Source: Himantopus leucocephalus (taxonomy: Eukaryota; Chordata; Aves; Charadriiformes; Recurvirostridae). From it: 64,000 nucleotides of DNA. Below are positions 48,301-63,300 of the stretch, one piece after another (the first letter of the stretch is position 1; every line of letters begins with the position of its first letter). Made by a program: the position numbers and the translations under genes. Under the pieces are notes generated by a model that saw nothing but the letters and a program-made list of their open reading frames with translations, ran no database searches and was not told where the DNA came from. Where the stretch lies: assembly GCA_003993805.1 (NCBI GenBank), contig RSEF01000017.1, positions 8,495,111 to 8,559,110 on the forward strand. Reading direction: 5' to 3'.

Positions 48301-51300
48301 CCCTCCCTGATTTGGGGCTTTCTCTGCTGCAGCTGGATTCAGGCCTGGAAAAACTCCTCCTTCAGGGCTACTTTCCAACGCTTGCTCTCTTATTTTCTTA
48401 TTGGATTGTAGTTCTGTCCCTTGTGAGGAACCAGGGCTTTCCACAGTTTCTGGCACTGATGAGGAATGGTTTTCAAGCACAATACTGGTAGAAGTTGAAC
48501 CTGCACCAGAAGTAAATGCTGGCGACAGAGCTGGTGCACACTGTACTTGACTATTTGTACAACCAACTGCTGCAGGTTTGTTCCCTGCTTGTGCAGAAGG
48601 AATGATTTGCTGTGGTGGATGCTGGATTATCAGAGGCCCCGAAACCAGCATCTGTGGGGCAACAAATACTGTCCTCTGCATAGCTTTCTTAGCCTGTGAT
48701 TCTCTTAGCCGCTTCTCTCTCAGTAATTCTGAGACAGTTTTCGGCTTCTGCCTTTGCCCCTGGGCTGGAAGAGCTGCCTGTATGGCAGAAGCGCTGCCCT
48801 CAAAGACAGCGGCAGAAGTCTCCCTTGCTTTTAAGGCAACAGGCCTCCTGACAGCATTCCTTGGTACACCCCTTCGTGAGTTCCTCTGAGTACAAGGTTG
48901 TGATGAATTGCCTATAGAGGAGGGGTAATAAAAAAAAATATATTAAAAGATCGGAGAGTCTTTTCAAAAGCCATTCCTTAGCTATTAAGCAACAAGTACC
49001 CTGCACAAGAAGTAGCAAAATTCCTGTTTGTGAGAGTTCCTACAACACTATAGTCTTGATTTAATCAAGCCCCATCCTGATATCCTTCAGATAACTCTGA
49101 TGCAGTAGGTTACCACTTGTTCAGTAATGATGTAATTTTCCCCAGAAATCCCAGATGGGCTAGGAACGGACCTTAACACCGTACACAAGGAATTGTACTG
49201 GTCAGTACTGCGTAGGCACTTCGCACCAGTAAGGATGACAACAACAAACAGGTTTTGGTGAGCGCCAGCATGTTCACTACAGCCAGCACCTTGCTGGAGA
49301 AAAGCCTAACAGCGATAGTCTACAGAACAGGTGGCCCAGTGCCACTGGTTCCCCAGCCCTTCAGTATTTTTTTCAGTCCTTACCAAAGGGTAACACATTT
49401 AGCCAATAACTGAAAGATCCAAGAGCTAGCAAAAATGAGCATGGCAATGTAGTTTTGTTCCAAAAGTTCTCCTTCAGTTAAATTGGTCATTAATGTAACG
49501 GTGATGAATTAAGTGAAAGTTCTTGCACATCATAAAAATAAATGTTCTGGTAGGTACCTGAAGAAGTCTCCATATTTTGGGAAGCCTGCCAAGAAAATTA
49601 TATTAAATTATACTTCTGAGATATCTAAAGATCATGAAAACAGCACAGATGTGAATCAAACCCACGTCTGCCAAGACCTGATACAAGTGGTCACACAGCC
49701 AGCATTTTATTATGCTTCTGAAGAAACTGGTAACACACACACACAAACAGCACCACTGGCTACACACAATGAAAAACCTCTACTTTAGTCGAGCCTTCAG
49801 TGGGAAAAGCTTAGAAACAGACCATGTGCAATACCTGCTGAGGCCTTCTCGCATTTGCTGTAAGAAGCTCTGACTGCCTTAGCCTTCTCTCACGAATAAT
49901 CTTCATGCAGCCATGGGTATCAATCTGAAAGAGCTGCGAGATGAGAATTTCATTAAAATTTGATTGAGAACAAAAAGATGGATGGGAGTGGCATCACATG
50001 CAAGATTCTCAGAACATTTTTACACTTACAGAAAAAATCCTGACAATATTAGATTTTGGATGCAGGATTTCTTTAAGAAACATCACATGCAAGCCATGAG
50101 ATCAGACTAATCCAGTAATTAGATGATTAGTTTAAGGAACAAAGATAAACCATTTATTTAAGCATAAAATACAGAATAAAGATTACCACTCTTTGAAAGC
50201 AGATAATGCTACTAAGACAGTACAACCTACCTGAATGAAAAGCGTGAACAGTGGAGTGCTCGTGAGACTGACTGACTTAATCTTCTCTTGAATAGAATCA
50301 GCTAGAAAACAGTCCAACATCAAAATCAGCTGGGCATTCACTTACAAGGTATCAGAAAGTAGGGACAAAGAGTAGGAGAGTACTATCCCTGATGGGTCAC
50401 CACTACCTTTTGTCTGATGAAAAGCCATCTTCCCAGTTTGCAAGGTGCAAGGCAGTAGCACGTTGCCCACCCAAGGTGTCACTGCCATTAGAAGCTTTCT
50501 GTCAAGGTTCAGTCTTCTCAAACGCTCTCTCTCTTGACGATAAGTTTTCTCTGTGATGTTCTGCAGCTCCTGAATCTTCTGTCCAGACGTACTAACTCCA
50601 GATATTTTTGTTAAAACGGTGGCAGAAGGTTTTAGTATCTTTGATTGCTGTGCATGAACAAATACTTGATTAGAGTTCCAATTAGGAAGGTTCTACCATA
50701 ATCAGTTCCAGGACAAACTATTCACGGGGCAGTTATGAAAAAAATTATGAGCTTTTCCTCTTGGGAACACAGTGCAAGAAGGTAGGTAATTCTATCAAAA
50801 ACCATTTCCCACTAAATACAGCCTGGCAGTGCTCACATCACAAAAGCAAACAAGACAGAAGAGACACTTACAAGTTTCCTCTGAAAGCAAGTGTTGTATC
50901 TTAATGCTCTTCTCACATTCTCCAGGCTAACCCGTAGCACTTGCTTTCCACACCTGGAAGCCTTAAAATGAAAGCATACAAGAAAAGATAAAAGGGAAAG
51001 TATCTCACAGAAAATTACTTGCACTGACTATACATAGAAGGTACAAAAGTTTTCAACGTTCCTGCTGTTGAACATATCTTATTAAATGAAATCAGCCCTG
51101 AAGTGCAGTCATTTATCTTATCTTTTAGTCCTTGTGCATTACCACAACACCAAATGTCTATTTCATAAAAGCCTTTGTGTGCAGTATCTACAAAAACCCG
51201 CACTGAGGGTCAGAATTTATTGGATGATTCTCTTTGCATTTTTTGGCTTAACAGTACAAGGGAAGGAACAGGAAGAGGTTTGGAAAAGCCACTTACTCTT

Positions 51301-54300
51301 CCCTAAACTTCTACTAGTAAAATAATGCTATATCTGTAATCAAAATTAAAGACCCATTAGACCAGATAAGCACTTACAATCCTTGCATACCATAACCCCC
51401 GGACCACACCACTTCTGTAACCAACTTGTCATTGGTGCCATTGGCCCTGCAGTCTATGGCACATGTGCAATTCTTAGCCCAAAACTCAGAACAATTTTGC
51501 TTACATGAACTTAAGTAGTAATTTAGACATTTAGTATTTTGCTAAGGAGTATCTTTCTGCAAAAACGTGCTAGGAGGGTTTGTGCTGTTTCAATACCTGA
51601 CCTGGGGCAAAAACCCAGCTCAGAATCAGATACAGATGTATAAGTAATTTGATTCTTCCAAACTCTAAGCCAATATGCCCTAGTCACCAGGGTACACAGA
51701 CACCACAATTCACTGGACAATTCCGTTTCATGAAGATCTAAACAAAGTCTGGTTCTGTGACACTACGTATAGGAAAGAACACAGATATTTTCCAGGAAAT
51801 ACACAGGGAGGCAGTGCTAGAAATTTCTGTTTAATCCCACAGCTCAGTTTCCAACAGCACCCCCCAATGGCATAGTGAGAAAGCAGCCAACAGAGGCGCG
51901 AAAAAGGTTTTGCCATTTAACTCATCACATACTCTCTTTACTGCAGCAACTGCACTTCCTGGTCATTTCTTATCTAAGCTCCAACCCCACCAAGAACATA
52001 CTGAGAATCCCAGGATTCACCTTGTTCATTACTTCTACTGGATTTTTCACAATGATGTCCGTTGAATGTGGACGTGCAATGCCTCTCAGGAGAGTGTTCA
52101 ACTCTGATGATTTATCGGCAACTCTGTCCTTGTCTCCATCACACGTTGCACTTGGAACTTCACTGCTACTGGTCTTTGCATCAGCACTCGCAGGTGAGAA
52201 AAGGGATGGAGTTTGGTATCTGCCTTGGTTTGACTCCTCTGTATATGTCCGTGTTGGTATCCACAAATCAATGCTGGGAAATCCACACTCCTCCGTGCTT
52301 GTCATCTCTTCCTCTGAACTGTCTGCCAAGTCCAGTTCTATGTCTTCACTGCTACTCTCTGATGAGCTGGAACTCTCTTGCACATGTCGGCGTTTTGTTG
52401 GCCTAGATCTTTTCTTCTCAGTCAGAAAAAGCACAGACAAGTTTTAGCCAGCATTCACGCTTGACTTGCAAATCTCTCAAATCAGTAAGTTAAAAAGTTT
52501 TGAGGCAGTATCCTATCAGTAAGGTGTGACTTCCAAATGGATAGTTCTGCTTTACTTCTGCTTAGATTAACTAAAACCAGTACAACTGACAATTACCTTT
52601 GGACATGGATTTTTTTTATTGGTTTAGATTCTTGTACGCAAAGAAAAAGCTACAGATAGAGACAAGTTTTTGTTAAGAACTGGTGCACGTGGAAGTACAA
52701 ACTAAGTACAGTGCCCAATCTCGACACATTCGCGTTTCCATGAACCCTTCCCTAGGGCAGGTTGTTTGCCAATGGAAACAAGACTATCTTTAACATGGTC
52801 TGAAGCAGCCAGAATTTCTGAGGTGCCTGGTACCAAAACTGGCAACTCATGAAGTACACACATGAAAACCTAGGTACATCCCATCCTTACAGACACTTCA
52901 AGGCAATAAAGAAATTCTGGATATTTTACAAATATATAGCAAATTAACTTCAGACCTTCAAAACAAAGGCTGCTTTAAGACATAAAAAAATTAGACCATG
53001 AACATCCATGACAAAATCTTGACTATGTGAAATCAATGTCAATTTTTGTATTCATTTCATAGAATGTTGCTTTAAGTTTAGAATATTAAAGAGATGGGAC
53101 TGTGACATAGCAGGATTTTATACAATACCTTAGACCCAATCATGAGTTTCCACTTGCTTAGACATTGGGAGCCAGTCCGATGTGGCAATTCAGAAGCTAT
53201 TTTACTCCAGTGACCTAAAAAGGATGCAGAGTAGGGCATACCTATTAATGCAACAAACTGAGTAACAGGCCTTTTCAGTGCAGAACTTTATACACATATT
53301 ATACATTTCCTTGTATAAGAGTTACTATGTGAATGGATTTCAAAACCTTAATACTCATTTGCTTTCTTCAATCAGACTTTGTGCTATTATACGCTCAGCT
53401 AAAGTTAGAAACTACAACAAATGAACCAGTGATGAAAACCCTAGCAGAACTACACACTCCCTTGCAGCAGTAATAAGAGCACTTAGAAGAAATCTTAAAC
53501 AGAATGCTGAAAAGCTTCTATTTGTCAAGGAAAGTTGTCTTAGAGAAAATAAGAGAACTCTTTCACAGGCTGTTTAGAAGGAAACTCACCCCTCTAAACT
53601 GTTATAGCTCTGACACCTTCCTAACACAGCTACAGAACTCTTCACTACGCAATCCCACAATAACTGAATCTCCAGGAACAGACTACACAATATAAGGAAG
53701 GTTGCAGTCGTCAGTATGAAGCAGAGCCTGCTAGTATCAGCTGCAGGGCTTAAAAGGGGAGAAAACTTAAATGATAAATTCCCTAATAATACTTACTTCT
53801 CGAAACTTCTAAAGATTAAGCCACAGAAACGCTTACCCAGGCCATGCTTTTGAACCAGTTCAATTAGCTGCTCCTCTTCCTCTAAACTCCACTTGCCTTT
53901 CTTCACATCGCAGTGCAATGCTTTTAAGTACCTTCAAAACGAAAACATTAAAGTAAGGAACACTCAATCCTGCTTTGTACTGTTCCGATCATCACAGCAG
54001 GCTGAACAAAACCAGCACTCTTTATCAGATCTTTCCTTTCTCTAAGGGGTCCCATCCCTACTCCCTTAATACAGCACAGCTACAACCTCTGTGTTCTCAA
54101 AAGTATCAGGCCACACGATTAAGAATTACAACAAGCGGCTGTAAAACAGGTCACTGTAATTAGGACATACTGTACTCTGAGTCTCCTGAAGCTGAGTACC
54201 AAGGCTGATACACAGACAATACGTGGATGACAACCTTCCCTCCCAATATTCACTCATTCAAGTTTAATGACTCCTTTTGCTTTATTTTGAACAACATCCT

Positions 54301-57300
54301 TCCCAACTTCTGCTAACCCACAGGCAACTATACTGAGGGAGCAGCACGCCACAGGCAACAACGCACTGTTCTCTGTTAAACTCAATTACAACTTTCTGAC
54401 TTCTGTAACTCCAAATGCAGGGTTACATGGATGTTAGCATGTGATAATGTTAGCATGTGATAATGTTAGCAACTATATTTAGACCATAACCACTCTTTAC
54501 AAAACAGCCCTTAAGGTGACACTGGCATAAGTAAATCAAACATATTTGTAAAGTAAGTTGCATCTTGGCTTTATGTAATAAACTTGAAAGCACAGCTGCT
54601 ACCTGTAGCATACTTACCGATCTCTGCATTGAGCATCACTCCTCCCTGGCACTTCTGTCCGAATTTTATACCAGTCACGCTCTCCATACTTCTTAACTGC
54701 AGCCAACAGCATCTACGTTAATCAGACAAAGCAAGAGTTGAAATTCTCATCGGTAACAATCCCAATAGGCCTGAAACAGAAGCAGTTGTATTTGTTTCCA
54801 CTGCGTTGTAAATCTCTGAACAGAAGTGTCTAAGACCTCTTGACTTGCAAACTGCCCATCTTGATCTGTTTTACATTCCTTTGGGCCACTGTCAAAGCTC
54901 AGATGCATATAACCATGCAACACCTCACAGTCTAACCTTCCCACTTTCTGCACCCTGCAATTCTAGGCATCAGAGAATGGAACTTACAGCATCTTCCTCT
55001 GGTGTCCAGGGTCCTTTCTTCAAACTGGGATCCACGCTCTTTGTCCACCGGTAAATCAGCTGAGCAGAATCTCTTCCTTCCATGTAATAAGCAACTAGAA
55101 ATGCAAAGGTGTATTTTGAAGTCTGTTGCAAACAGTGTTTCTTCCTTTACTTACATTGTACCTGGGATATTTTTAAACAGTGGATCCCCATAGAAGCATT
55201 TAAATCTCAGGATAAATACTTAAACAAAGGTACCCAACAAGAATTGAAAGAGCGTGGCATACACAAAATGTTACTATTTATAATGGCATTATCCATACTA
55301 GACACATGATAGCCCAACAATCCATCTTGCTACAACAGAGAACTACCAGGAAAGATTCCAGCTCCATTATACATCTGACAGGTTCATGACACCATGTGTT
55401 ATAGTCACAGGCTTGGATTTAGGACCCCAGATACTTGATCACTATTCTCAGCTCTATTCCTCACTAGTCATACTGCCTCCCACACTTCTGAGGAACAGAA
55501 GCAGCAGTACTGACCCCCTAGAAAAGGCTTCTGGGCACAGCACCAAAAACTGCCAAAACAGCTGGCCATAAATGAATACTGGCTTTCCAGGGAAAAACTG
55601 TGATGATTTTGCTACAAAAAAGAAAGCTCAAACAACCATCAGTACTTGTTAATAACCCTGCCAGTTTCAACCAAATTTCAAAGATGGATAAAGGTTCCAA
55701 GAGATACTAAGTTCTTGCTGATATAATGAAACTTCCAGGTAGGTACAGGAAAGGCATTTATCACTGCTCCCACCAAGGAAAGAGAGGGAAAACTCAACCT
55801 TTCTCTTTCATTCATCTCCCCAACAAGGGGTTTTTAGAAATCAGTACATCTGCAGATTCAGATGAGCCACAGCACTGTTGTGCCCTGTCTAGATCACACG
55901 CTAGAATGCTTAAGGTGAAAACCCAGAACTGTGACTATCCTGGAAATGGAAACATTCATAGGAAATAAAACTTCATTAATTCCTTGAATCAGAGCAGGCT
56001 GGGTGCTCTTGTATGCAGAAACATTAACAGACATAAGCCTAGAAGAATAAAAAAAAGTTACAGGTGAATCGAAAGCATTTTCACTTGTAGGTCACTTACT
56101 TTTCTTGTATGGGATATGACTTCCTACTCTCATCTCCTGAACAAGCTCTAAAAGCATCTGGTCTTCACCTTTGGTCCATTCTTTCCTTTTCAAATCTTTG
56201 TTGTGGACTTGATACTTCTGCAAGCACTGGAAAGGTGTCCTGTTGGTCTTAATACAATGAAAACAGATACACACGTACCTGGTTATTCATGAGGACAAAG
56301 AGCAAGAGGAAAAGGCTAAAGTACCAAACTTTTTTGATACTGTTCTTGAACGCTTCTCAGAAAAGCATTATGTAAACAGCAAAGCATATGTAAACAATGA
56401 ATTAACACTAATGTCATTTTCTGAAAATTGACATCAGACACAGTTAAGTAAGAATTAACTGACTTGCCACCTCCTGTTTCTGAGCTCAGAAGACCTTACC
56501 CCCAACTCCTGGGCTATAGTCTGCCAGTCCAGATAACCATGTTTAGCAGCTATCTTCTTTAGCCTCTCTATTTCCTCCTCAGTCCATTCCTTTTTGTTGA
56601 TGCTTGGATGCTCCCAATTTTGCCAAAACTTCCTCAGTTCTTCTGAACTACGTTGTCCATCAAACTGAAAGAAAGAGCAAAAATCTGTTTTGTGTTGTAG
56701 CTGGGACTGAAACATCTGGGCAGACAGGAACACTGATACACAGAACATATTTTGCATTCCAGATATGTCTTATTGCTAAGTTTTCCATAATTAAATCATC
56801 AAATTAAACCAGTAACATCAAATTTTCAGTGCTTCTGTGCTTGCCAAGTTGAGATCACAGAACAGTCAACTTTGAGAAATGCACGATAGGAATAGTGGAT
56901 GCAAACTAGTCCAGGTTAGTTAATTCTCAAGAGAAGGCACACAGATATCAGAAGTAATAAAACAGCTGATCTCCCAACTTACATGGATGTTTGAAATTTT
57001 CTCCCAGTCATGCTCATCGAATCTGTTTCCTAACAAGTCACTTTCTGGGAGTTGGCTAAAGCAGAAGGTAAAAAGAGAAAGAAGGAACCACATTAAACAG
57101 TTAATTCAACAGCCACTTTGTCTTCCTGATCTTGCTTCATCTTACTGCTCCCCACCTGTTACTGATTTCCAGGAGAACTGAACACTTACTATCTCAAAGC
57201 ATCAGGCTCTTTAACATAGTAACTTTGCCCAAAATGATGTTTCTCCTTGAAAAACAGTCCCCTGCAAGATGATGTTGGTTTAGCAGGGGAAACGATAAAT

Positions 57301-60300
57301 GCAACATCAAAATACATTGCTCCAGATGTGTTAACAAGCAAAAGCTCAGAACTACTGAGCTTTGTTTCCTTACTGCTAAATCAAGAACTATTTAAAACAG
57401 CACCTCTATACCCAATATAGACACTATGTTTATATATCGGGACCCAAAACACAATTCTTAGTAAACAACTGTGGAGATGAGAGCTCTACAAAGTTTGAAC
57501 AGCACTTAATTTTTTGCAAGTGAACACAAATAAAGCTTTCTCCAAACATCATATCTAGAAGTACTTGAGAAAGGAGGGAATTTTAAGAGGTAAATTCCGA
57601 GAACAGACTTTAATTTTCACCAAGAACAGAAAAAGAAGACTTACTTAATTGCCTCTATTTCTTGCTCCAATTCTTTGATTTGTTTTTCCAAGATCTGTTT
57701 CTCCATTTCAGACTTGACTTTTTCCAGTTTCTGATTCCAATAATTCATCCTGTTCAATTACATTTTTATCATTACTTAATATGACTAGATAGGAATGAGG
57801 TTAATGGCATCAGAAGACGTATAGCAAAGATGGTTTCCCCAGCAGGCTTGCATTCAAGTCTATCATTCTTCTCTTCGCATTTATTTCCACACTCCATAAA
57901 GCTGCTGTTCTAGGTTTTCCCCACACAGCACCCTCATTGTCGTATTTTTGCCCCTTCAGTGCAAATCATTGACACCAAATAGGTCTCAGATTAATCATTT
58001 TGGTATTTACAGAGAGAACCAACGGTTGCTGCAACAGCAACAAAGACAGACTGTACCAGCTCCAGGCATAGAAATCTCTCGCTGGACACACCATTATGAC
58101 TCACTGCCCATCACAATTACAATAGTGTACAGGGCTTGAAACTGAAAGTTATACCACTGTGTCAATGCGAAGAAATAAATGGCCATAAAATGCCACAATA
58201 CCTCCAAAACAAAACCACTCCACCTGCCAGACACCCGCAAAACAATCATCAAGCATTTACAACCCAATCTGAATGCTGTAACCTCTTGCTTATGATGAGA
58301 ACATTGCAGTCCAAGACCCTTCGGTACCATGTGCACACCCAGATAACATAGATGTCAACAAAGAATGAAAGATGCTGCTACCTACAACGGTGTCATTTTC
58401 TGCACTGGTGCCCACAGGACAGGGGAGTTTGAGGACCACTGCTGTAATTCACAGAGTGGCTCTCCCATGCCCAACAGTGACAGTTTAAGTATCTCTGCCA
58501 CGTTTTGTATCCTTACCAAATCGCAAACAGTTGATGCAAGAACTTGCTGAAGGAAAGTGGAATCTCCACATATATTCTCTCCTTCCTCCATATATAATGT
58601 TCTCATCAGGATAAAGAAGATTTTTGCACAGTACTTACTTCAGTAACTTTGGCTGAAGCAGGCGCTGCAAGCGGTCACTTACTATCGATTTCTGCAATAA
58701 AGTCTTCTCTCTGCTTTTCCCTAGACAAAACAAGGTAATTGAACATTCAGACATTAGTGCAAAACCACTGCCAAGAAAAAAAGAGAGACATCCACTGCTC
58801 TCAATACCACTGTATTGAGTATCCCCCAGGCCTTCAATAGCTACACAGTTTTGTTGGGCAAAGCAGCTATCAGAGGCTAGGTAAACTGATTCTGTTCTCC
58901 ACCAAAATGACTAATGTCACATCTGACTCGGGTAACTTGCAGCTTCTTTCTCAGTTTTAGTTCCAAAGAGACCTCAATAAAGATCACCCAGGTGTCTGTA
59001 TCTATCTAGAGCTGCAAGTGTCCCTTGAACTTCTCTTATCTGAGCACTAGCCTTGCACAATCTCATTTGGTTTTGGAGTGCTCTCAGGAGTTGTTATATG
59101 ATGCATCAAAACAAATGAAAATGAAAGAAACGAGTCATTAATCACGCAATGAAACAATTTACAGAGCATCCCATTTACTTCTAACTACTTCTTTTTGTGG
59201 AGTCAATTATTAAATATCGGAAGTGTTGATGTTTAACTGCAAATGGTGGGGGGAAACTAGTAATATGAATTGTTATAGCTCTTATCACTGAACGGCAAAT
59301 ACAGTTTCTTACATTTTGTTGAAATCAGTTGTTCAAAGGATTTTATGCCCTGAGCTGCCTTTTCCTTGGCATCTTCATTGGAAGGAGGGCCCTAATGAAG
59401 ATTAGATACGTTGGAGAAGTCAAATACACAGAAAAATTGTCCTTTCTTCTTTGAACTCTAGCATGAGCTGCTAAAAAGACTGGTAACTCAAACTTGTACA
59501 AACTGTCACATGCAAACTTCTAAGTCACCTTTATCAGCACTAGCTCACAGATACATCAGAAGACATAAGAAAGCAAATACAAATAGAAAGTTCAAGCAAG
59601 TAAGTTTGTCCATGGTTACACAGCACATCCTCAGCTCAGAGACAGGCCTGCTTGCAATTAGCTGACAGTTGGTTGTAGAAGCATTTTTTACATGGGAACA
59701 CATATTACATGTGTTTGTACCTACTTAAGATGCACTACCAACTTGGGTAGGATTTAATAGAAAAGTTACCAGTCATTGCTTGAATATTATATTAAATGGT
59801 GACAGTTGACATCTTAGCTACAACAAAAAGTCAAGATCTCCTTTTGCTAGCAACCCTTTAAAAACACATGAAAAAAAGTAGTGACATTTGCCTCAGAAAA
59901 CCCAGTTTCAAAGACAATCAGATTTCAATGAGTACTTTAACCAACAAGATGGAATTGGATTGTGGACATGAAGACAAACAATCAAAGTTAAATTGAAAAC
60001 AAGAATGTTCAAGTGCCCCATGGCTGGAATGCCAGTCCTCAGAATTCACTTTCAGACATCACAGCCAGACGTGGGTTGAACAAAAATTTCCAAAAGAGGG
60101 TAAGCAAGCAACAAGTGAGACAAAAAAAAAAAAAAAAAAAANTTCAAACTGAGGAGTAACATTCGCGGTTACACAGTTAAAACATAACACAGTTACAATT
60201 TAAATCTATCATTGCAAGACAAATCAATATGTAACCTAGTTATATTTACTTACTATTCCTGTTGTTTTATCCTTAAAGTATGGCTTCATAAAATGACCCA

Positions 60301-63300
60301 AAAATATATTTGCTGGTAGATTTCTACCATCTGCTGCCTTTGCTATTTTTGGACCACCAAGCTCACACATGATTTCCTTCTGCAATACAAGAATTAATTA
60401 AACAGTGTCAGTGTCTCCTTCAAATTCCTCATTTCAGAAAGCATTAACTGAGCCATCACAAACACCACAGGCAGGGCTCAAATTTGCAACACCAGACTGT
60501 AAATCATCATACATGTTAAAGACGGGATTAGGAACTTCCTAAGTTTGTATAGTACACTGTAGATGACAAAATAAAATAATAAAATACTAACTTGCTACAA
60601 CAAGCTAAAATAAAAGATACAAAATACCCTAGTGGTAGCGTTTTTGTTGATAAGAAAGCACGGGAACACCAGTCAAATAAACCCATTCAAAAGGCCAGTC
60701 AAGTGACATTGGTTTGAACTGCCATGAAGAAAATGAACCTGGTTCCTGGCCAAGCGAGCTGAGCACCACACCAGCATATAAATAGGGGACTATGACTGCT
60801 GCAGCTGATTCCACCGGTACCTGTGATGTCTCGTAAAGTTTTGCTGGGCTTGATGGGCAGGGGAAGATGGCAAATGGCAATGCAGAAAAGCACAGGAATG
60901 AACATTTTACTCCTGTTTTCCTTCACCTGCTGTTCTTTGTTTTGTGCAATGAGAAGCTCGACTTCCTCAATCTTTTCCTGGATAACTTCCTGGTACACAT
61001 GGTTCATCTGCAGGCATGTTTCTGGATCCTGTGGCAGGCTACTTTCAATATCATCATCACTACTGTCATCTTCTCTTTCCATCTCCTTGAAGGAAATAAG
61101 GCATTTTAGAGGGAGGAGGGAAAAAGGGAGAAAAACGTTTGCTTTAAAAGCAGGTATGTAACATAATTATTTTTGTAAGTTAATACTTTTATTATCTTAC
61201 AAAACTGATTTTCAAAAGAATTGGAGGCACATAACTGTTTGTCTCTCCCTGGCAGTTGTTCTGAATACTCCCAGAGGCAGTTACCAGCCTCATCTAGCTC
61301 CCCTTCGCCCTGCTGCTATTTGAACCAAACCAGACTGCAAGTCTGACTCCAAACCTTGCCAATGCCTGGTCTCGTGCCATCAACTGAAAAACTGTAAGTA
61401 AACTGCAAAATAGAAGTACTTTACACTGGAGGTCTCTGAGCTGCTAAATCTGTATTTCAGAATGACCCCTTCAAATTTCCACCTCATTTGTGCTTCTACT
61501 GAAGCAATTCTTCCCTTACATGATTTAGTACCACATGCTTTGGACACAAAGCAGGGCTCTGACCACTTCATGAAAGTGCTCTGCACCTGTGTCCAGTCTG
61601 CAACAGCAGATTTGTCTTCACAAACTAGCTCTCCTTTCCTGTGCTGTACAGCTGTTAAAATATTTCTCTGCTGAATATTTTTATACAAAGTCTCAGAAAA
61701 TACTATGTTTAGAACAACACCAAAAGTAAACAGATTTGAAAAAGTCTTAGAAGTAATTTTCCTCTCACATACAAACCCAGTATTCTTCAGGTACAAAGCA
61801 GTAAACGATTTCTTGATCAAAAGCTGATGATTTATTTCTCACGCACAACTGCCCTGCCACCTCCCCTGAAGCTCGTGTGTTTCCAGTGACAGAGACCAGC
61901 AAGCACTAGAGTAGTGAGGCCTCTGATCCCTATCATTTGTTTTCACCCAAAGAAGTCTCTCTATTGCATGTGAATAGCAAAGTCCTGGGCAGGAATAACT
62001 AAACCTCCAGGTCTATTATCAATCTTTCCCAAGCTACGGAGTCAAGCCAGCTGCCTAGATTTCCCCAGAACAGAGTGAAATCCCCCTTCCTCCTGCTCCC
62101 TTCAATAGACAGATGGAAAGATATGCTTAAAGAGAAAATGGTTACCATTTCAGCATGAGAATCTGAGTCATCTTCACCATCATCTGTTAGAAAAAAAAAT
62201 AAGAATACAAAGATGCTGATGGTAGTGGGATAAAAAAAAAAGCAAGCTTCAAAAACAAAGTCTTTTCAATTGAAGCATACAGAATAAAGCACCACAAATT
62301 ATCTCAGACGTGACCATTAGAGGTTTCGGGTACTGCCAATACTGTCCTGTGAAAATTATGTTGTTATACTCCATATATGCACATTTTTGTTCTACAGGAA
62401 AAAAGAGCAGCTTCTGATAATTACAGCAATAATCAAGCTGCATCTTGGTCCTACACATCTTGGTAAAATAAAGGCTCCAGCATCAGCAGCCAAGTGAACA
62501 TTCCAACCCAGTAAGACCCATAACTTTGTAAGCACCTAACAGACCTTCCAAGCTCTTCAGCAATATTTGTTTTCACATTCAGTGTGGCTGCAGAGTTCTG
62601 ACATACATTATTTGGCCTCGCATGATCAAAACACAGGTGAATGAAGGGATTGTGACAGCCATCACAGATATAAACACCCAAACTATTACTACCCCCTCTT
62701 TGGTTTTAAAAATTAATTTTCGGAAGCACAGGCAGGCTGCAAAGAGGAGTGGCTCACACAGCAGTCTGTGTTGTCCATTCAAACAGCGTGGAAACGGCTG
62801 CGATTTAACTATTGACAGTATTTGGTGGACTGCTGCATTTCATGAGCCAGCTCATCGCCACTTGCTCTGACTAGAGACCTCCATCAGGAGGCGTGATGGC
62901 GCTCTCAACCTTCTCCGCTAGCTTGCTGTGGGTTTCATCGTGAAAATATGCAAAACACTGGTGCAAGAGGCTTCTCGTGCAAGGATGCTTGCTAAGGAAA
63001 GCCTCGAGGTGACGCCTCGCCTCAAGTCCTCCAGAATTCGTTGCCAGCACCGTCTGTGCGCAGCGCCTGGCAGAAACAGTGGGGTTAACACAAAAACGAG
63101 GCGAGCCTCTCCCCCGTCAGGCCAGGCGTGCATCTCAAGAGTCACAGCAGTAACTTAGTGCAGGAGCAGAAGCACCGGGGGAGGTTGGAAAGGGGCGAGC
63201 CCACGCCCCGCCGTACCCGTGCTGGAGCTGAGGCTGAAGTCGGACACGGCCACCTCGATGCCGGCCCCGCCGGGCTCCAGGCTCCGCTCCAGCTCCTCGA

